Shown here piece by piece: positions 27,722-36,977 of a DNA stretch of 48,861 nucleotides. Within the stretch, counting starts at the first letter, position 1, and the number at the start of each line of letters is the position of its first letter. The position numbers and the translations under genes are program-made. The stretch comes from Betaproteobacteria bacterium (GTDB lineage Bacteria > Pseudomonadota > Gammaproteobacteria > Burkholderiales > SG8-41): the NCBI GenBank assembly GCA_016868015.1, contig VGIF01000004.1, forward strand, positions 1 through 48,861, in the 5' to 3' direction. The notes below the pieces were generated by a model. That model saw only the letters and a program-made list of their open reading frames with translations, ran no database searches and was not told where the DNA came from.

Positions 27722-28834
27722 CTAGATCTCCTCGCCCAAGGCTTCGGCGCGCTGCTTCGCCAACACCGCCGGCCACACCGCGTAATGATGATCGAACATC
27801 TGCGCGGGCCGCGGTGGCGGTGTGTCGAGATACGCCCGCACCGCGGTTTGCACCGTGTCGTTGCAATCCTTCAACAACGCTTCCTCGCGCGCCTTGTCCC
27901 AGGCGCCGCGCTCGGTAAGATGCGCCCGCAACCGCGCCACCGGGTCGAGCTTCCACGCGGCGGCCACTTCATCCGCGCTGCGATACCGCGTGGCATCATC
28001 CGCCGTGGTGTGATCCGACAAGCGATAGGTCAGCGCTTCAATCAGCGTCGGCCCGCCGCCCGCGCGCGCTTTTGCCAAGGCTTCATCCAGCACCTGGCGC
28101 AGCACGATCACATCGTTGCCATCGACTTGCAGCCCCGGCAGGCCGCCGGCAATCGCCTTTTGCGCCAGTGTTTCACAGGCACTCTGATGCGCGCGCGGCA
28201 GCGAAATCGCCCACTGGTTGTTGCTGACCACAAACACGATCGGCAGTTGCCACACGCCCGCGGCGTTTAGCCCCTCGTAAAAATCGCCCTTGGACGTCGC
28301 GCCATCACCCAAGGTGCACACCACGGCGCGATCTTGTTTGCGTAGCTTCATCGCGTAGGCCGCGCCCACCGCGTGCGTGCACTGCGCGGCGATGGTGACG
28401 CATATCGGAAAATCGCCGCGCGCGCCGGAGAAATTACTGCCGCGCTCATCGCCCGACCAATACAAAAACAGTTCGCGTAGCGTCACGCCGCGCATCCATT
28501 GCGCGCCGTTTTCGCGATAGGTCATCAGCAACACATCATCGGGCCGCATCGCCGAGCCGATGGCGGCGTTCACCGCCTCCTGCCCGATCAGCGGCGCGAA
28601 GGTGCCCAGTTGTCCGGTGCGCTGCAGCGCCACCGCCTTGGCATCGTACGCGCGCATCAGCACCATCGAGCGATACAGCGCCACCAGCGCGGCGGCGTCC
28701 TCGGCGAACGCCGGCAACGGCGCCAGCGCTTTGCCGTGTTCATCCAAAAACTGCCGGCGTTCGATCTCAAAACGGGCGACGATGTTCACGTTCGGGAACC
28801 TCCCACGCACGACACAGCCCCAATCTAGCGGCAT
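27722..28834 (-). CDS. 2-oxo acid dehydrogenase E1 component, alpha subunit
   Basis: YRSMVLMRAYDAKAVALQRTGQLGTFAPLIGQEAVNAAIGSAM…GDGATSKGDFYEGLNAAGVWQLPIVFVVSNNQWAIS. Confidence 0.94.
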   Translation of the reverse strand: MPLDWGCVVRGRFPNVNIVARFEIERRQFLDEHGKALAPLPAFAEDAAALVALYRSMVLMRAYDAKAVALQRTGQLGTFAPLIGQEAVNAAIGSAMRPDDVLLMTYRENGAQWMRGVTLRELFLYWSGDERGSNFSGARGDFPICVTIAAQCTHAVGAAYAMKLRKQDRAVVCTLGDGATSKGDFYEGLNAAGVWQLPIVFVVSNNQWAISLPRAHQSACETLAQKAIAGGLPGLQVDGNDVIVLRQVLDEALAKARAGGGPTLIEALTYRLSDHTTADDATRYRSADEVAAAWKLDPVARLRAHLTERGAWDKAREEALLKDCNDTVQTAVRAYLDTPPPRPAQMFDHHYAVWPAVLAKQRAEALGEEI

Positions 28835-28959
28835 TTTTTTGCGCAACGCTTGATTTTTCGCAATTTTATTGCCGAAACTTCCCGTTGGACTGCCCAATTC
28901 GCAATCCGTTCCCTGGGCAGACTGGATACCATGTCGCATCCCAATTCGGTCATCAACGC

Positions 28960-31620
28960 ATGAACTACCCCGCCGACCCCGATCCGCAAGAAACCCGTGA
29001 ATGGGTGCAATCGCTGCAATCGCTGATCACTCACGAAGGTGAAGCGCGTGCGGAATTCATTTTGCAGCAGTTGTTCGACATCGCGCGCCGCAGTTGCCGC
29101 GGCCTCAAATTTAACGCGACCACCGCTTACACCAACACCATCCCGCTCGCCGAGCAGCCGCCCTACCCCGGCGATCTGGCGCTCGAAGAACGCATTACCG
29201 CGCTGGTGCGCTGGAACGCGCTGGCAATGGTGGTGCGCGCCAATCGCGATCATCCGGAACTTGGCGGCCACATCGCCACTTACGCTTCGGCCGCGGATTT
29301 GTTCGAAGTGGGGCTGAATCATTTTTTCCGCGCCGGGCCCGATGGCGATCTGGTTTATTTTCAGCCGCATTGCTCCACCGGCATTTACGCGCGCGCTTAT
29401 CTCGAAGGGCGTTTGACCGAAGAACAGTTGATGAAATACCGGCAAGAAACGCGCGGCGGCGGTTTGTCGTCTTACCCGCATCCGTGGCTGATGCCGGATT
29501 TTTGGCAGTTCCCCAATGCCTCTATGGGCCTGGGGCCGATCAACGCGATTTATCAAGCGCGCTTTATGCGCTACCTCGAAGATCGCGGCATGAGCGCGCG
29601 CCCCGCCGCCGACCGCAAGGTGTGGGCCATTGTCGGCGACGGCGAGATGGACGAGCCCGAATCGCTCGCCGGTTTATCGCTCGCCGCGCGCGAGCGGCTC
29701 GACAATTTGATCTTCGTCGTCAACTGCAATCTGCAGCGGCTCGATGGCCCGGTGCGCGGCAACGGCTCGATTATTCAAGAACTCGAAGGTCTGTTCACCG
29801 GCGCCGGCTGGAACGTGATCAAGGTGCTGTGGGGCAGCGATTGGGATGCGCTGTTCGCGCGCGACCGCGACGGCATTCTGCTCAAACGCCTGCATGAAAC
29901 GGTCGATGGCGAGCTACAAAAATACGCCGCCACCGACGGGCGTTTTAACCGCGAACATTTTTTTAATAAATATCCGGAGCTGCAAGCGCTGGTCGCCGAT
30001 TTGTCCGACGCCGACATCGACCGCCTGCGCCGCGGCGGCCACGACCCGATCAAAATTTATTCGGCCTATCATGCCGCGACGCGCACGCGCGGCCGGCCGA
30101 CGGTGATCCTCGCCCAAACTAAAAAAGGCTACGGCATGGGCCACTGGGGCCAGGGCAAGATGACCGCGCACCAAGCCAAAAAACTCGAAACCGATGCGCT
30201 GCTGGCGTTTCGCGACCGTTTTGCGTTGCCGATTTCGGACGCCGACGTCGCCGCGCTGAAGTTTTACAAACCCGCCGAGGATTCGCACGAGCTCAAATAC
30301 CTGCGAGCGCGGCGCAAGGCGCTGGGCGGCGCGATGCCCGCGCGCTCGCGCGGCGTGGCCGCGTTGCCGGCGCCCAAGCTTGATCTCTTCGCACGTGTGC
30401 TCGAAGGCTCGCACGAGCGTGAAGAGTCAACCACGATGACCTTTGTCGCGCTGCTGTCGCAGTTGTTAAAACACAACGCGAATAACAATTTCGGCAAACA
30501 CGTGGTACCCATCGTCGCCGATGAGGCGCGCACCTTCGGCATGCAAACGCTGTTTCGCCAGTTCGCGATTTATTCGTCGGCGGGGCAAATGTACGAGCCC
30601 GAAGACCGCGACGAGTTGCTGTATTACAAAGAGGCGAAAAACGGCCAGATTCTCGAGGAAGGCATCACCGAGGCTGGCGCGATTTCATCGTGGATCGCCG
30701 CCGCTTGCGCCTACAGCGCGCATGGCGTGACCATGCTGCCGTTTTATATTTTTTATTCGATCTTCGGTTTTCAGCGCATCGCCGATTTGATCTGGGCGGC
30801 GAGCGACAGCCGCGCGCGCGGCTTTTTGATCGGCGCAACCTCCGGACGCACTACCCTCTCCGGCGAAGGCTTGCAGCATCAGGATGGATCGAGCCATGTG
30901 ATGGCCTCGACGTTTCCGAATTGCGTTTCATACGACCCCACCTACGGCTACGAACTCGCGGTGATGATTCAAGACGGCATGCGGCGCATGCTGGATGAGC
31001 AGGAGGACGTGTTTTATTACTTGACGGTTACCAATGAAAATTATCGAATGCCGGCGATGCCGAAAGATGCCGAGCCAGGCATCCTGCGCGGCATGTATTT
31101 GTTGAAATCTGGCGGCAAGCACAAACACCGCGTGCAGTTGATGGGCTGCGGTACCATCCTTCGCGAAGTGCTTGCGGCAGCCGAGGTGCTCGAAGCCGAA
31201 TACCAAATCGCCGCCGACGTGTGGAGCGTTACCAGCTTCACCGAGCTTGCACGCGACGGCACGGCGTGCGAGCGCTGGAATCGGCTGCATCCCGAAGCGC
31301 CGCCGCGCTTGACCTGGATCGAGCAACAGTTACGCGATCACGCAGGCCCCGTTGTCGCCGCCACGGATTACGTGCGCAACTATGCCGAGCCGATTCGCGC
31401 GTGGATCGATCGCCCTTATACCGTGCTCGGCACCGATGGCTTCGGCCGCAGCGACACGCGCGTGAATTTGCGGCGTTTTTTTGAAATCGATCGCGCGCAC
31501 ATTGCCGTGGCGGCATTAAAGGCACTCGCCGATCAGGAAGCGATCCCGGCCGCCACGGTCGCGGCCGCGATCGGGAAATTCGGCATCGACGTTGAAGCCA
31601 CGGCACCGTGGCTGGCGTAG
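28960..31620 (+). CDS. aceE: Pyruvate dehydrogenase (acetyl-transferring), homodimeric type E1
   Basis: MNYPADPDPQETREWVQSLQSLITHEGEARAEFILQQLFDIAR…AIVGDGEMDEPESLAGLSLAARERLDNLIFVVNCNLQRLDGPVRGNGSIIQELEG. Confidence 0.96.
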   Translation: MNYPADPDPQETREWVQSLQSLITHEGEARAEFILQQLFDIARRSCRGLKFNATTAYTNTIPLAEQPPYPGDLALEERITALVRWNALAMVVRANRDHPELGGHIATYASAADLFEVGLNHFFRAGPDGDLVYFQPHCSTGIYARAYLEGRLTEEQLMKYRQETRGGGLSSYPHPWLMPDFWQFPNASMGLGPINAIYQARFMRYLEDRGMSARPAADRKVWAIVGDGEMDEPESLAGLSLAARERLDNLIFVVNCNLQRLDGPVRGNGSIIQELEGLFTGAGWNVIKVLWGSDWDALFARDRDGILLKRLHETVDGELQKYAATDGRFNREHFFNKYPELQALVADLSDADIDRLRRGGHDPIKIYSAYHAATRTRGRPTVILAQTKKGYGMGHWGQGKMTAHQAKKLETDALLAFRDRFALPISDADVAALKFYKPAEDSHELKYLRARRKALGGAMPARSRGVAALPAPKLDLFARVLEGSHEREESTTMTFVALLSQLLKHNANNNFGKHVVPIVADEARTFGMQTLFRQFAIYSSAGQMYEPEDRDELLYYKEAKNGQILEEGITEAGAISSWIAAACAYSAHGVTMLPFYIFYSIFGFQRIADLIWAASDSRARGFLIGATSGRTTLSGEGLQHQDGSSHVMASTFPNCVSYDPTYGYELAVMIQDGMRRMLDEQEDVFYYLTVTNENYRMPAMPKDAEPGILRGMYLLKSGGKHKHRVQLMGCGTILREVLAAAEVLEAEYQIAADVWSVTSFTELARDGTACERWNRLHPEAPPRLTWIEQQLRDHAGPVVAATDYVRNYAEPIRAWIDRPYTVLGTDGFGRSDTRVNLRRFFEIDRAHIAVAALKALADQEAIPAATVAAAIGKFGIDVEATAPWLA

Positions 31621-31638
31621 CGCTGCGTCGGCGGGTTG

Positions 31639-32373
31639 CTACGCGTCTTGCCGATCGAGCCACTGCTCCAACTCGAGCAGATCCTTGACTGCCACCGGCG
31701 CGTCCGCACCGGTCCACGCGCCAGCGGCACGATTCATCCACACGCAGCGCAACCCCGCGGCGCGCGCCCCGCGCACATCGAGCTCGGCGTCATCGCCCAC
31801 GTGCACCACTTGTTCGGGCGCGCAATCGAGGCTGCGGCAAGCCAGATGAAACAACGCCGCCTCGGGCTTGCTCACGCCATGCACATGCGCAGAAATCGTG
31901 GCGCTGAAGAATTCGCCCAGGCCGATGCGCGCGACGTCGGCGTTGCCGTTGGTGAGTGAAGCGAGCGCATAACGGCGCTTGAGACGCGCGAGACTTGCGC
32001 GCACTTCGGGATACAGATCGACTTCGTTGCGCGCACTCATGTAGACGTGGAGCGCCTGCTCGATCAATGCCTGCGCGTGGGCACCGCTTAAGTTCGCCTG
32101 TTCGAACGCGGTGGTCAGCGCAAGCCGCCGCATGCGCAAAAAATCATGCCGGAGTTGCGGTTGCGCTTCGTAGATCGACATTCGCAGCGCGCGCAATTCG
32201 TTGATGGACCACATCGCCGCCACCGCCGGCGCATGCACTTGAAGCCATGCATGCGCGCGCTGCTCGGCGCGCACGAACGTGGGCGTGGCCGGCCACAGCG
32301 TGTCATCCAGATCGAGGGTAATGGCGCGTATGCGAGGCAAGAGCGTGAGTGCAGCGACGGAGCGAGGCGCCAT
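31639..32373 (-). CDS. HAD family hydrolase
   Basis: RIRAITLDLDDTLWPATPTFVRAEQRAHAWL…LASLTNGNADVARIGL…VVHVGDDAELDVRGARAAGLRCVWMNR. Confidence 0.92.
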   Translation of the reverse strand: MAPRSVAALTLLPRIRAITLDLDDTLWPATPTFVRAEQRAHAWLQVHAPAVAAMWSINELRALRMSIYEAQPQLRHDFLRMRRLALTTAFEQANLSGAHAQALIEQALHVYMSARNEVDLYPEVRASLARLKRRYALASLTNGNADVARIGLGEFFSATISAHVHGVSKPEAALFHLACRSLDCAPEQVVHVGDDAELDVRGARAAGLRCVWMNRAAGAWTGADAPVAVKDLLELEQWLDRQDA

Positions 32374-32427
32374 TTTACGGGCAGCGCGCGTTCGCAGAGT
32401 TTATCGAACGATATTGCGTCAAATTCA

Positions 32428-32454
32428 TAAGTATCTGATTTTAAACAATATTTT
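32428..32454 (+). repeat. Dispersed AT-rich IHF-like repeat, copy G (taagtatctgattttaaacaatatttt)
   Basis: One mismatch to IHF core; shares TTTAAACAATATTTT with copy J. Confidence 0.85.
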
Positions 32455-32592
32455 ATTTCGGCTTACGGAGAGCCAACAAAGGCCGCGGGCACGCCAGCGA
32501 ATGCAGTTGCGGTTTAATATCGGCACACCCGTCAGCAAAAATTTTCAGGCCTCAACCTGCCGAGCAAGCAAAACCCAAGCGAAAGGACAACC

Positions 32593-33243
32593 ATGCCCGC
32601 TACCCCCTACGTCCGCGCCACGCAATCGATGGCGCCCGCCATCCCGCCCGTGCTGCAGCCACAACCGCCGATCGCGCCGATGATCCCGCCGCTGCATGTG
32701 GTCGACCTGATGACCGACGCCGGCTCGGCCGCGTTTGGTGCGGTGTGGCGCGGCAAAGAAGCGAAGTTGATCGAAGTGCCCGCGCTCGGCGACTCGCGCC
32801 CGGAATACAAAACCACGTACGACGTCGAACCGCACGCCGAGGTAGTAGGGTACGACGATTCGAAATGGGAACTGGTGCCGCCTACCGATCTGGGTGGCAG
32901 GCGCGGCGGCGGCCTGGTGTCATTCTTCTGGTATCGCACGACCTTGACGATACCCGCGAACGCCACCGGTTTTGACACCAAGGGCGCGAAAGCGGTGCTG
33001 CACGTCACCGTCGACGACTACGCCGAAGTGTGGGTGAATGGCGCGCTGCCGCGCGCCTCCGGCCGCCCAAGCCCGGCGGCGATCCAGGGCTTTAACATGC
33101 CCAACCGCGTCGTACTCGGCGATAGCGTAGTGTCGCCCGGCGATAAATTCGAAATCGCGGTGTTCGCCATCAACGGGCCGATCTCGGTGGCGCCGGCGAA
33201 TTTTTTGTGGTTTCGCGATGCGCGGGTGGAGTTTTTTCGGTGA
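32593..33243 (+). CDS. Predicted jelly-roll (galactose-binding-like) domain protein
   Basis: FFWYRTTLTIPANATGFDTKGAKAVLHVTVDDYAEVWVNGALP…GFNMPNRVVLGDSVVSPGDKFEIAVFAINGP. Confidence 0.65.
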   Translation: MPATPYVRATQSMAPAIPPVLQPQPPIAPMIPPLHVVDLMTDAGSAAFGAVWRGKEAKLIEVPALGDSRPEYKTTYDVEPHAEVVGYDDSKWELVPPTDLGGRRGGGLVSFFWYRTTLTIPANATGFDTKGAKAVLHVTVDDYAEVWVNGALPRASGRPSPAAIQGFNMPNRVVLGDSVVSPGDKFEIAVFAINGPISVAPANFLWFRDARVEFFR

Positions 33244-33271
33244 CGGCGCGGCCGCACACTGCGGCGGCGGG

Positions 33272-33565
33272 TCATGCCGCTTTTAGCTTGACCTTCGCAA
33301 CCTTACCTAGGTGGACACGCCGGCGCGCATGCCACAGATCGTAGCTGTATTGCATCGAAAGCCAACTCTCCGGCGTTCGCCCCAGTGATTTTGACAGCCG
33401 CAGCGCCATCTCCGGCGTCACCGCGCTCGAACCCTTCAAGATGCGGCTTAACGTCGAAGCGGCCACACCGAGCTTGAGCGCGAGCTCTCGGCCGCTCAAG
33501 CCATTCGGCTCCAGATAAACACGGATGATAAATTCTCCCGGATGCGGCGGGTTGTGCATGGCCAT
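33272..33565 (-). CDS. higA: HigA-family antitoxin (XRE)
   Basis: MAMHNPPHPGEFIIRVYLEPNGLSGRELALKLGVAASTLSRILKGSSAVTPEMALRLSKSLGRTPESWLSMQ. Confidence 0.95.
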   Translation of the reverse strand: MAMHNPPHPGEFIIRVYLEPNGLSGRELALKLGVAASTLSRILKGSSAVTPEMALRLSKSLGRTPESWLSMQYSYDLWHARRRVHLGKVAKVKLKAA

Positions 33566-33849
33566 TAGTGATAATCCTCGTAATCCAACAGGTAAGCGTC
33601 ACCATCCCTGAACTCGAAGGTCAGTCGCCAGTTCGCGCTCACCCAGATCGACCAGCGGCCCTTATCGCGCCCCTTCAAGGAGTGAAGGCGAAAACCGGGG
33701 ATATCCATATCCTCGATCTGTTGCGCGGTGTCCAAGGCGGCCAGTTGCATTCGGAGTCGAGTCGCATGATCGGGCCGGATGCCGGCGACGCTGCCGGACT
33801 CATAAAACCTGCGCAGCCCCTTATGCCGGAGTGTCTTGATCACGGCCAA
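33565..33849 (-). CDS. higB: HigB-family RelE-like toxin
   Basis: MAVIKTLRHKGLRRFYESGSVAGIRPDHATRLRMQLAALDTAQQIEDMDIPGFRLHSLKGRDKGRWSIWVSANWRLTFEF. Confidence 0.95.
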   Translation of the reverse strand: MAVIKTLRHKGLRRFYESGSVAGIRPDHATRLRMQLAALDTAQQIEDMDIPGFRLHSLKGRDKGRWSIWVSANWRLTFEFRDGDAYLLDYEDYH

Positions 33850-34126
33850 TTATACTGTGTTGCGCAACACGCAACAAGCAGGGACAGGCGATGTAGGCGC
33901 GCACGCGACGGCGGCGCCCACGACACGCTTACTTACGGCCTGTATCTTCGTCGTTTAGGAACTCGCGATCCTTGATCGCTCAAGCGCCGCTCCTGCATGG
34001 CACCAAGGTGTATGGACAATTCCTTCGCCGGGACTTTAACCCGCTAGCTAAATTGCTTTTACTGCGAACTATTGCCCCCTACGAGTTCTTGGGTCGGCGC
34101 CAGTCGGCCCGATCAAGAGGTAGGCC

Positions 34127-34885
34127 TCATGCGCGACGCCGCAGCTCATGAGCAAGTTGGGGAAACTGGCGAAACAGGAACACGCGATCAAAGCCCGTGG
34201 AATACTCCACATCGAGAACCGTGGAGTCGAACTCGAACCATGTAGACATTGCCGCTAGATCGGCAACGACGACGAGCCATAGCTCACTACAGCGACTTTG
34301 ATATCTCGTTCGCTTAGTCTCCTTACGCGCAAGGACACGCACAATGTCCTCGCGTGTAAGCTGCGGCACGAATGTGGCGCCGGGGCAACCGAAGAACGTT
34401 TTAGTCACTCCTGAGAATCTTCCCACCGAGACCCTGCTCACATTCTCTGGAAAATACGAGCGGTTCTCCCAGTTGTAGTCCTCGTAAACCGTCTGGTCAT
34501 CCGCTACGGGTACGTTGCGTGCGACTAAGGTTGCTATTGAAGTTGCCAAACTCTCGACTTCGCCCTTGGAGATACTCTTTCGGCTATCAAGATGCACTGA
34601 AGCATGAACGGCAGGCAAGCCCCGAGCGACGTAGATGTCTTGCGCCCTGGCTACCACCCGTCGGCGCATTGCCTCGGCCGCCTGCGATGGCACTTCGCCA
34701 TCAGGCGTTGGGCGATGTAGCTCTGACACCTCAAGGCCCAGAGTGCGGTTCGGGAGGTGAACGAGGAAGTCCGGCTCCTCCGTCGCCTCGACTTCCCCGG
34801 CCGGGATTTCGCGTAGCGCGCGCACGAACTGTTCTAGGAGTGCACGCTCGATTCGCTTCTTGAGAGTAGGGATCGAAGCTTCCAT
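34127..34885 (-). CDS. Protein of unknown function (possible PD-(D/E)xK-like context)
   Basis: Complete ORF MEASIPTLKKRIERALLEQFVRAL…EEPDFLVHLPNRTLGLEVSELHRP…; no family recognised. Confidence 0.7.
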   Translation of the reverse strand: MEASIPTLKKRIERALLEQFVRALREIPAGEVEATEEPDFLVHLPNRTLGLEVSELHRPTPDGEVPSQAAEAMRRRVVARAQDIYVARGLPAVHASVHLDSRKSISKGEVESLATSIATLVARNVPVADDQTVYEDYNWENRSYFPENVSRVSVGRFSGVTKTFFGCPGATFVPQLTREDIVRVLARKETKRTRYQSRCSELWLVVVADLAAMSTWFEFDSTVLDVEYSTGFDRVFLFRQFPQLAHELRRRA

Positions 34886-34936
34886 GGGACCTAACAAAAA
34901 TTCACAAGTCGTAGATGCCAATAAGCGCAGCACCCA

Positions 34937-35989
34937 TCACTCCGGCCTCACATTAGCCAACTTAACCACCCGCCCCCACTTCGCAAGCTCCGTCTTAAGA
35001 TAAGCGGTCAATTCCTCCGGCGAACCCGGCGAGGGCAGCGCGCCGTCGGTGATCATGCGTTGCGCGGTGTCGGGTTGCTTTAGCGTATCGACAATCGCTT
35101 TGTTCAACGCGTTGACGATGTCGCGCGGCAGGTTCGCCGGCGCGATCATGCCGCCCCAGCCGAAGGCTTCGAAGCCGGCTACGCCGCTTTCCGCCACGGT
35201 AGGCGTATCGGGCAGCGACGGCATGCGCTGGGCGGTGCTCACGGCGAGGCCTCTGACGCGGCCCGCGCGCACATGCGGCAGCATGCCGGGGATGCTGCTG
35301 AAGGTAAGCTGGGTTTCGCCGGACACCAGCGATATCACCGAGGGCGCGTTGCCTTTGTAGGGGATGTGCAGCATGTCGAGCTTGGCCATCGAGGCAAACA
35401 AGGCGGTGGCCAGATGTTGGCCGTTGCCGGTGCCGGGGGAGGAATAGGCAAGCTCGCCGGGGCGCGCGCGCGCCAGCGCGATCAGCTCTTTCACGTTTTT
35501 CACCGGCAGCGACGGGTGCGCGACCAGGATGTACGGAAAGGTGGAGATCATGGCGACGTGGGTGTAGTCGCGCAGGCTGTCGTAGGGCAGCTTTTTGAAA
35601 ATGTGCGGGTTGATCGCCAGCGGGCCGTTGGAAGTGGCGGCGATGGTGTAACCGTCGGGCGGCGCGTTTTTGGTAGCTTCCATGCCGATGATAGCGGAAG
35701 CGCCCGCGCGGTTGTCGATCAGCACTTGTTGGCCGAGGCGATCGGACATGCCCTTGCCGACGATACGCCCGACGTAATCCACGCCGCCGCCGGCGGGGAA
35801 CGGCACGATCATGCGGATGGGTTTGGCGGGGTAGCTCTGTGCCTGCGTTGCCGCCGGGAGGACGGTCAACGCACCAAGCGCGAGCACCACCGACACGTAG
35901 GGTGCGCAGCGCGCACGCGTTAGGTGTGTGACGTGTGTTTGCGCGTGCGCGGCGCGCACCCTACGAAATTTTTTCTGATCGGTTTTCAT
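34937..35989 (-). CDS. Bug-family (TctC-like) solute-binding protein; N-terminus overlaps a REP-like palindrome
   Basis: SYPAKPIRMIVPFPAGGGVDYVGRIVGKGMSDRLGQQVLIDNRAGASAIIG. Confidence 0.93.
   Translation of the reverse strand: MKTDQKKFRRVRAAHAQTHVTHLTRARCAPYVSVVLALGALTVLPAATQAQSYPAKPIRMIVPFPAGGGVDYVGRIVGKGMSDRLGQQVLIDNRAGASAIIGMEATKNAPPDGYTIAATSNGPLAINPHIFKKLPYDSLRDYTHVAMISTFPYILVAHPSLPVKNVKELIALARARPGELAYSSPGTGNGQHLATALFASMAKLDMLHIPYKGNAPSVISLVSGETQLTFSSIPGMLPHVRAGRVRGLAVSTAQRMPSLPDTPTVAESGVAGFEAFGWGGMIAPANLPRDIVNALNKAIVDTLKQPDTAQRMITDGALPSPGSPEELTAYLKTELAKWGRVVKLANVRPE
35896..35965. repeat. REP-like palindrome CGTAGGGTGCGCAGCGCGCACGCG…CGCGTGCGCGGCGCGCACCCTACG
   Basis: Near-perfect inverted arms with two mismatched positions; related to 2177-2234. 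Confidence 0.87.
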
Positions 35990-36975
35990 TGTGCTTTCAA
36001 CCCCGCTTCTTTGACCAGCCGCGTATAGCGCTCATATTCGGTTTGCATGAGTTTGGCGAACACCGCCGTCGAGGTATCCGCCGGCACTTCGGCGCCGCCG
36101 CGCAGCAGGGTTTCCTTCATCTTGGCGTCCGCCAGCAGCCGCGAGACGTCGGCGCTTAATTTTTTCACCACCGCGCCCGGCGTGGCGGCGGGGCCGACCA
36201 GGCCGAACCAGCCGTCGGACGTGGCTTCGGGCAGGCCCGCCTCGCCCACGGTGGGCAAATCGGGCCACGCCGGCGAGCGGCGCGAGCCGCTGGTGGCGAG
36301 CGCACGCAGGCGCCCTTCGCGCACGATGCCGGAGGCCGAGGGTATGGTGAACAGAAAATAATGCACGCGGTCGTTGATCGCCTCGCCGAATGCGTCACCC
36401 AACAGCTTGAACGGCACGTGCACCTGTTTGGTGTTCGCCGCGCGGTTAAACAACTCGCCCGCGATGTGCGCGAGCGAGCCCACGCCGACCGAGGCGAAGT
36501 TGTATTTGCCGGGGTTCGCCTGCAGCAGCGCCACCAACTCCTTGACGCTTTTCGCCGGCAGCTTGGGCGAGACCACCAGGAGATTCGGCACCAGCGCCAC
36601 GCCCGCCACCGGCGTGAAATCCTTCACCGGGTGATACGGCGGGTTGGCGTTCAACAACGCCGCCATGGTGTGCGGCGGCGCCACCATCACCAGCGTGTAG
36701 CCATCGGGCGTGGCTTTGGCGCCGAGACTGCTGCCGATCAAGCCGCCCGCGCCGGGGCGGTTATCGACGACGACGGGTTGTTTGTACTGTTCGGTGAGCG
36801 GCGCAGCCAGTGTGCGCGCGATGAAATCGGTGGCGGTGCCCGGCGGCAGCGGCACGATCAAACGCACCGGGCGCGCGGGGTAGGCCTCTTGCGCCAGCGG
36901 CGCGCCCGCGGCAAGCGCGGCGGTTGTCGCAATAAATATATGTAAGTATTTGATTTTATTCACTATTTTCCTCAT
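35986..36975 (-). CDS. Bug-family (TctC-like) solute-binding protein; signal peptide encoded in a dispersed AT-rich repeat
   Basis: MRKIVNKIKYLHIFIATTAALAAGAPLAQEAYPARPVRLIVPLPPGTATDFIARTLAAPL; longer ORF start rejected. Confidence 0.9.
   Translation of the reverse strand: MRKIVNKIKYLHIFIATTAALAAGAPLAQEAYPARPVRLIVPLPPGTATDFIARTLAAPLTEQYKQPVVVDNRPGAGGLIGSSLGAKATPDGYTLVMVAPPHTMAALLNANPPYHPVKDFTPVAGVALVPNLLVVSPKLPAKSVKELVALLQANPGKYNFASVGVGSLAHIAGELFNRAANTKQVHVPFKLLGDAFGEAINDRVHYFLFTIPSASGIVREGRLRALATSGSRRSPAWPDLPTVGEAGLPEATSDGWFGLVGPAATPGAVVKKLSADVSRLLADAKMKETLLRGGAEVPADTSTAVFAKLMQTEYERYTRLVKEAGLKAQ
36943..36969 (+). repeat. Dispersed AT-rich IHF-like repeat, copy H (taagtatttgattttattcactatttt)
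   Basis: Perfect IHF core on the minus strand; codes KIVNKIKYL of the Bug signal peptide. Confidence 0.87.
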
Positions 36976-36977
36976 GG

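Noticed and set aside
28843-28875. caacgcttgatttttcgcaattttattgcc near the E1alpha/aceE divergent region as another repeat copy
   Set aside because: Opposite strand has AATCAA followed by a 3-nt, not 4-nt, spacer before TTG, and alignment to the family is weak
29960-29975. AT-rich tttttttaataaatatcc
   Set aside because: Ordinary aceE codons (FFNKYPEL); no TAAGTAT..TGATT core
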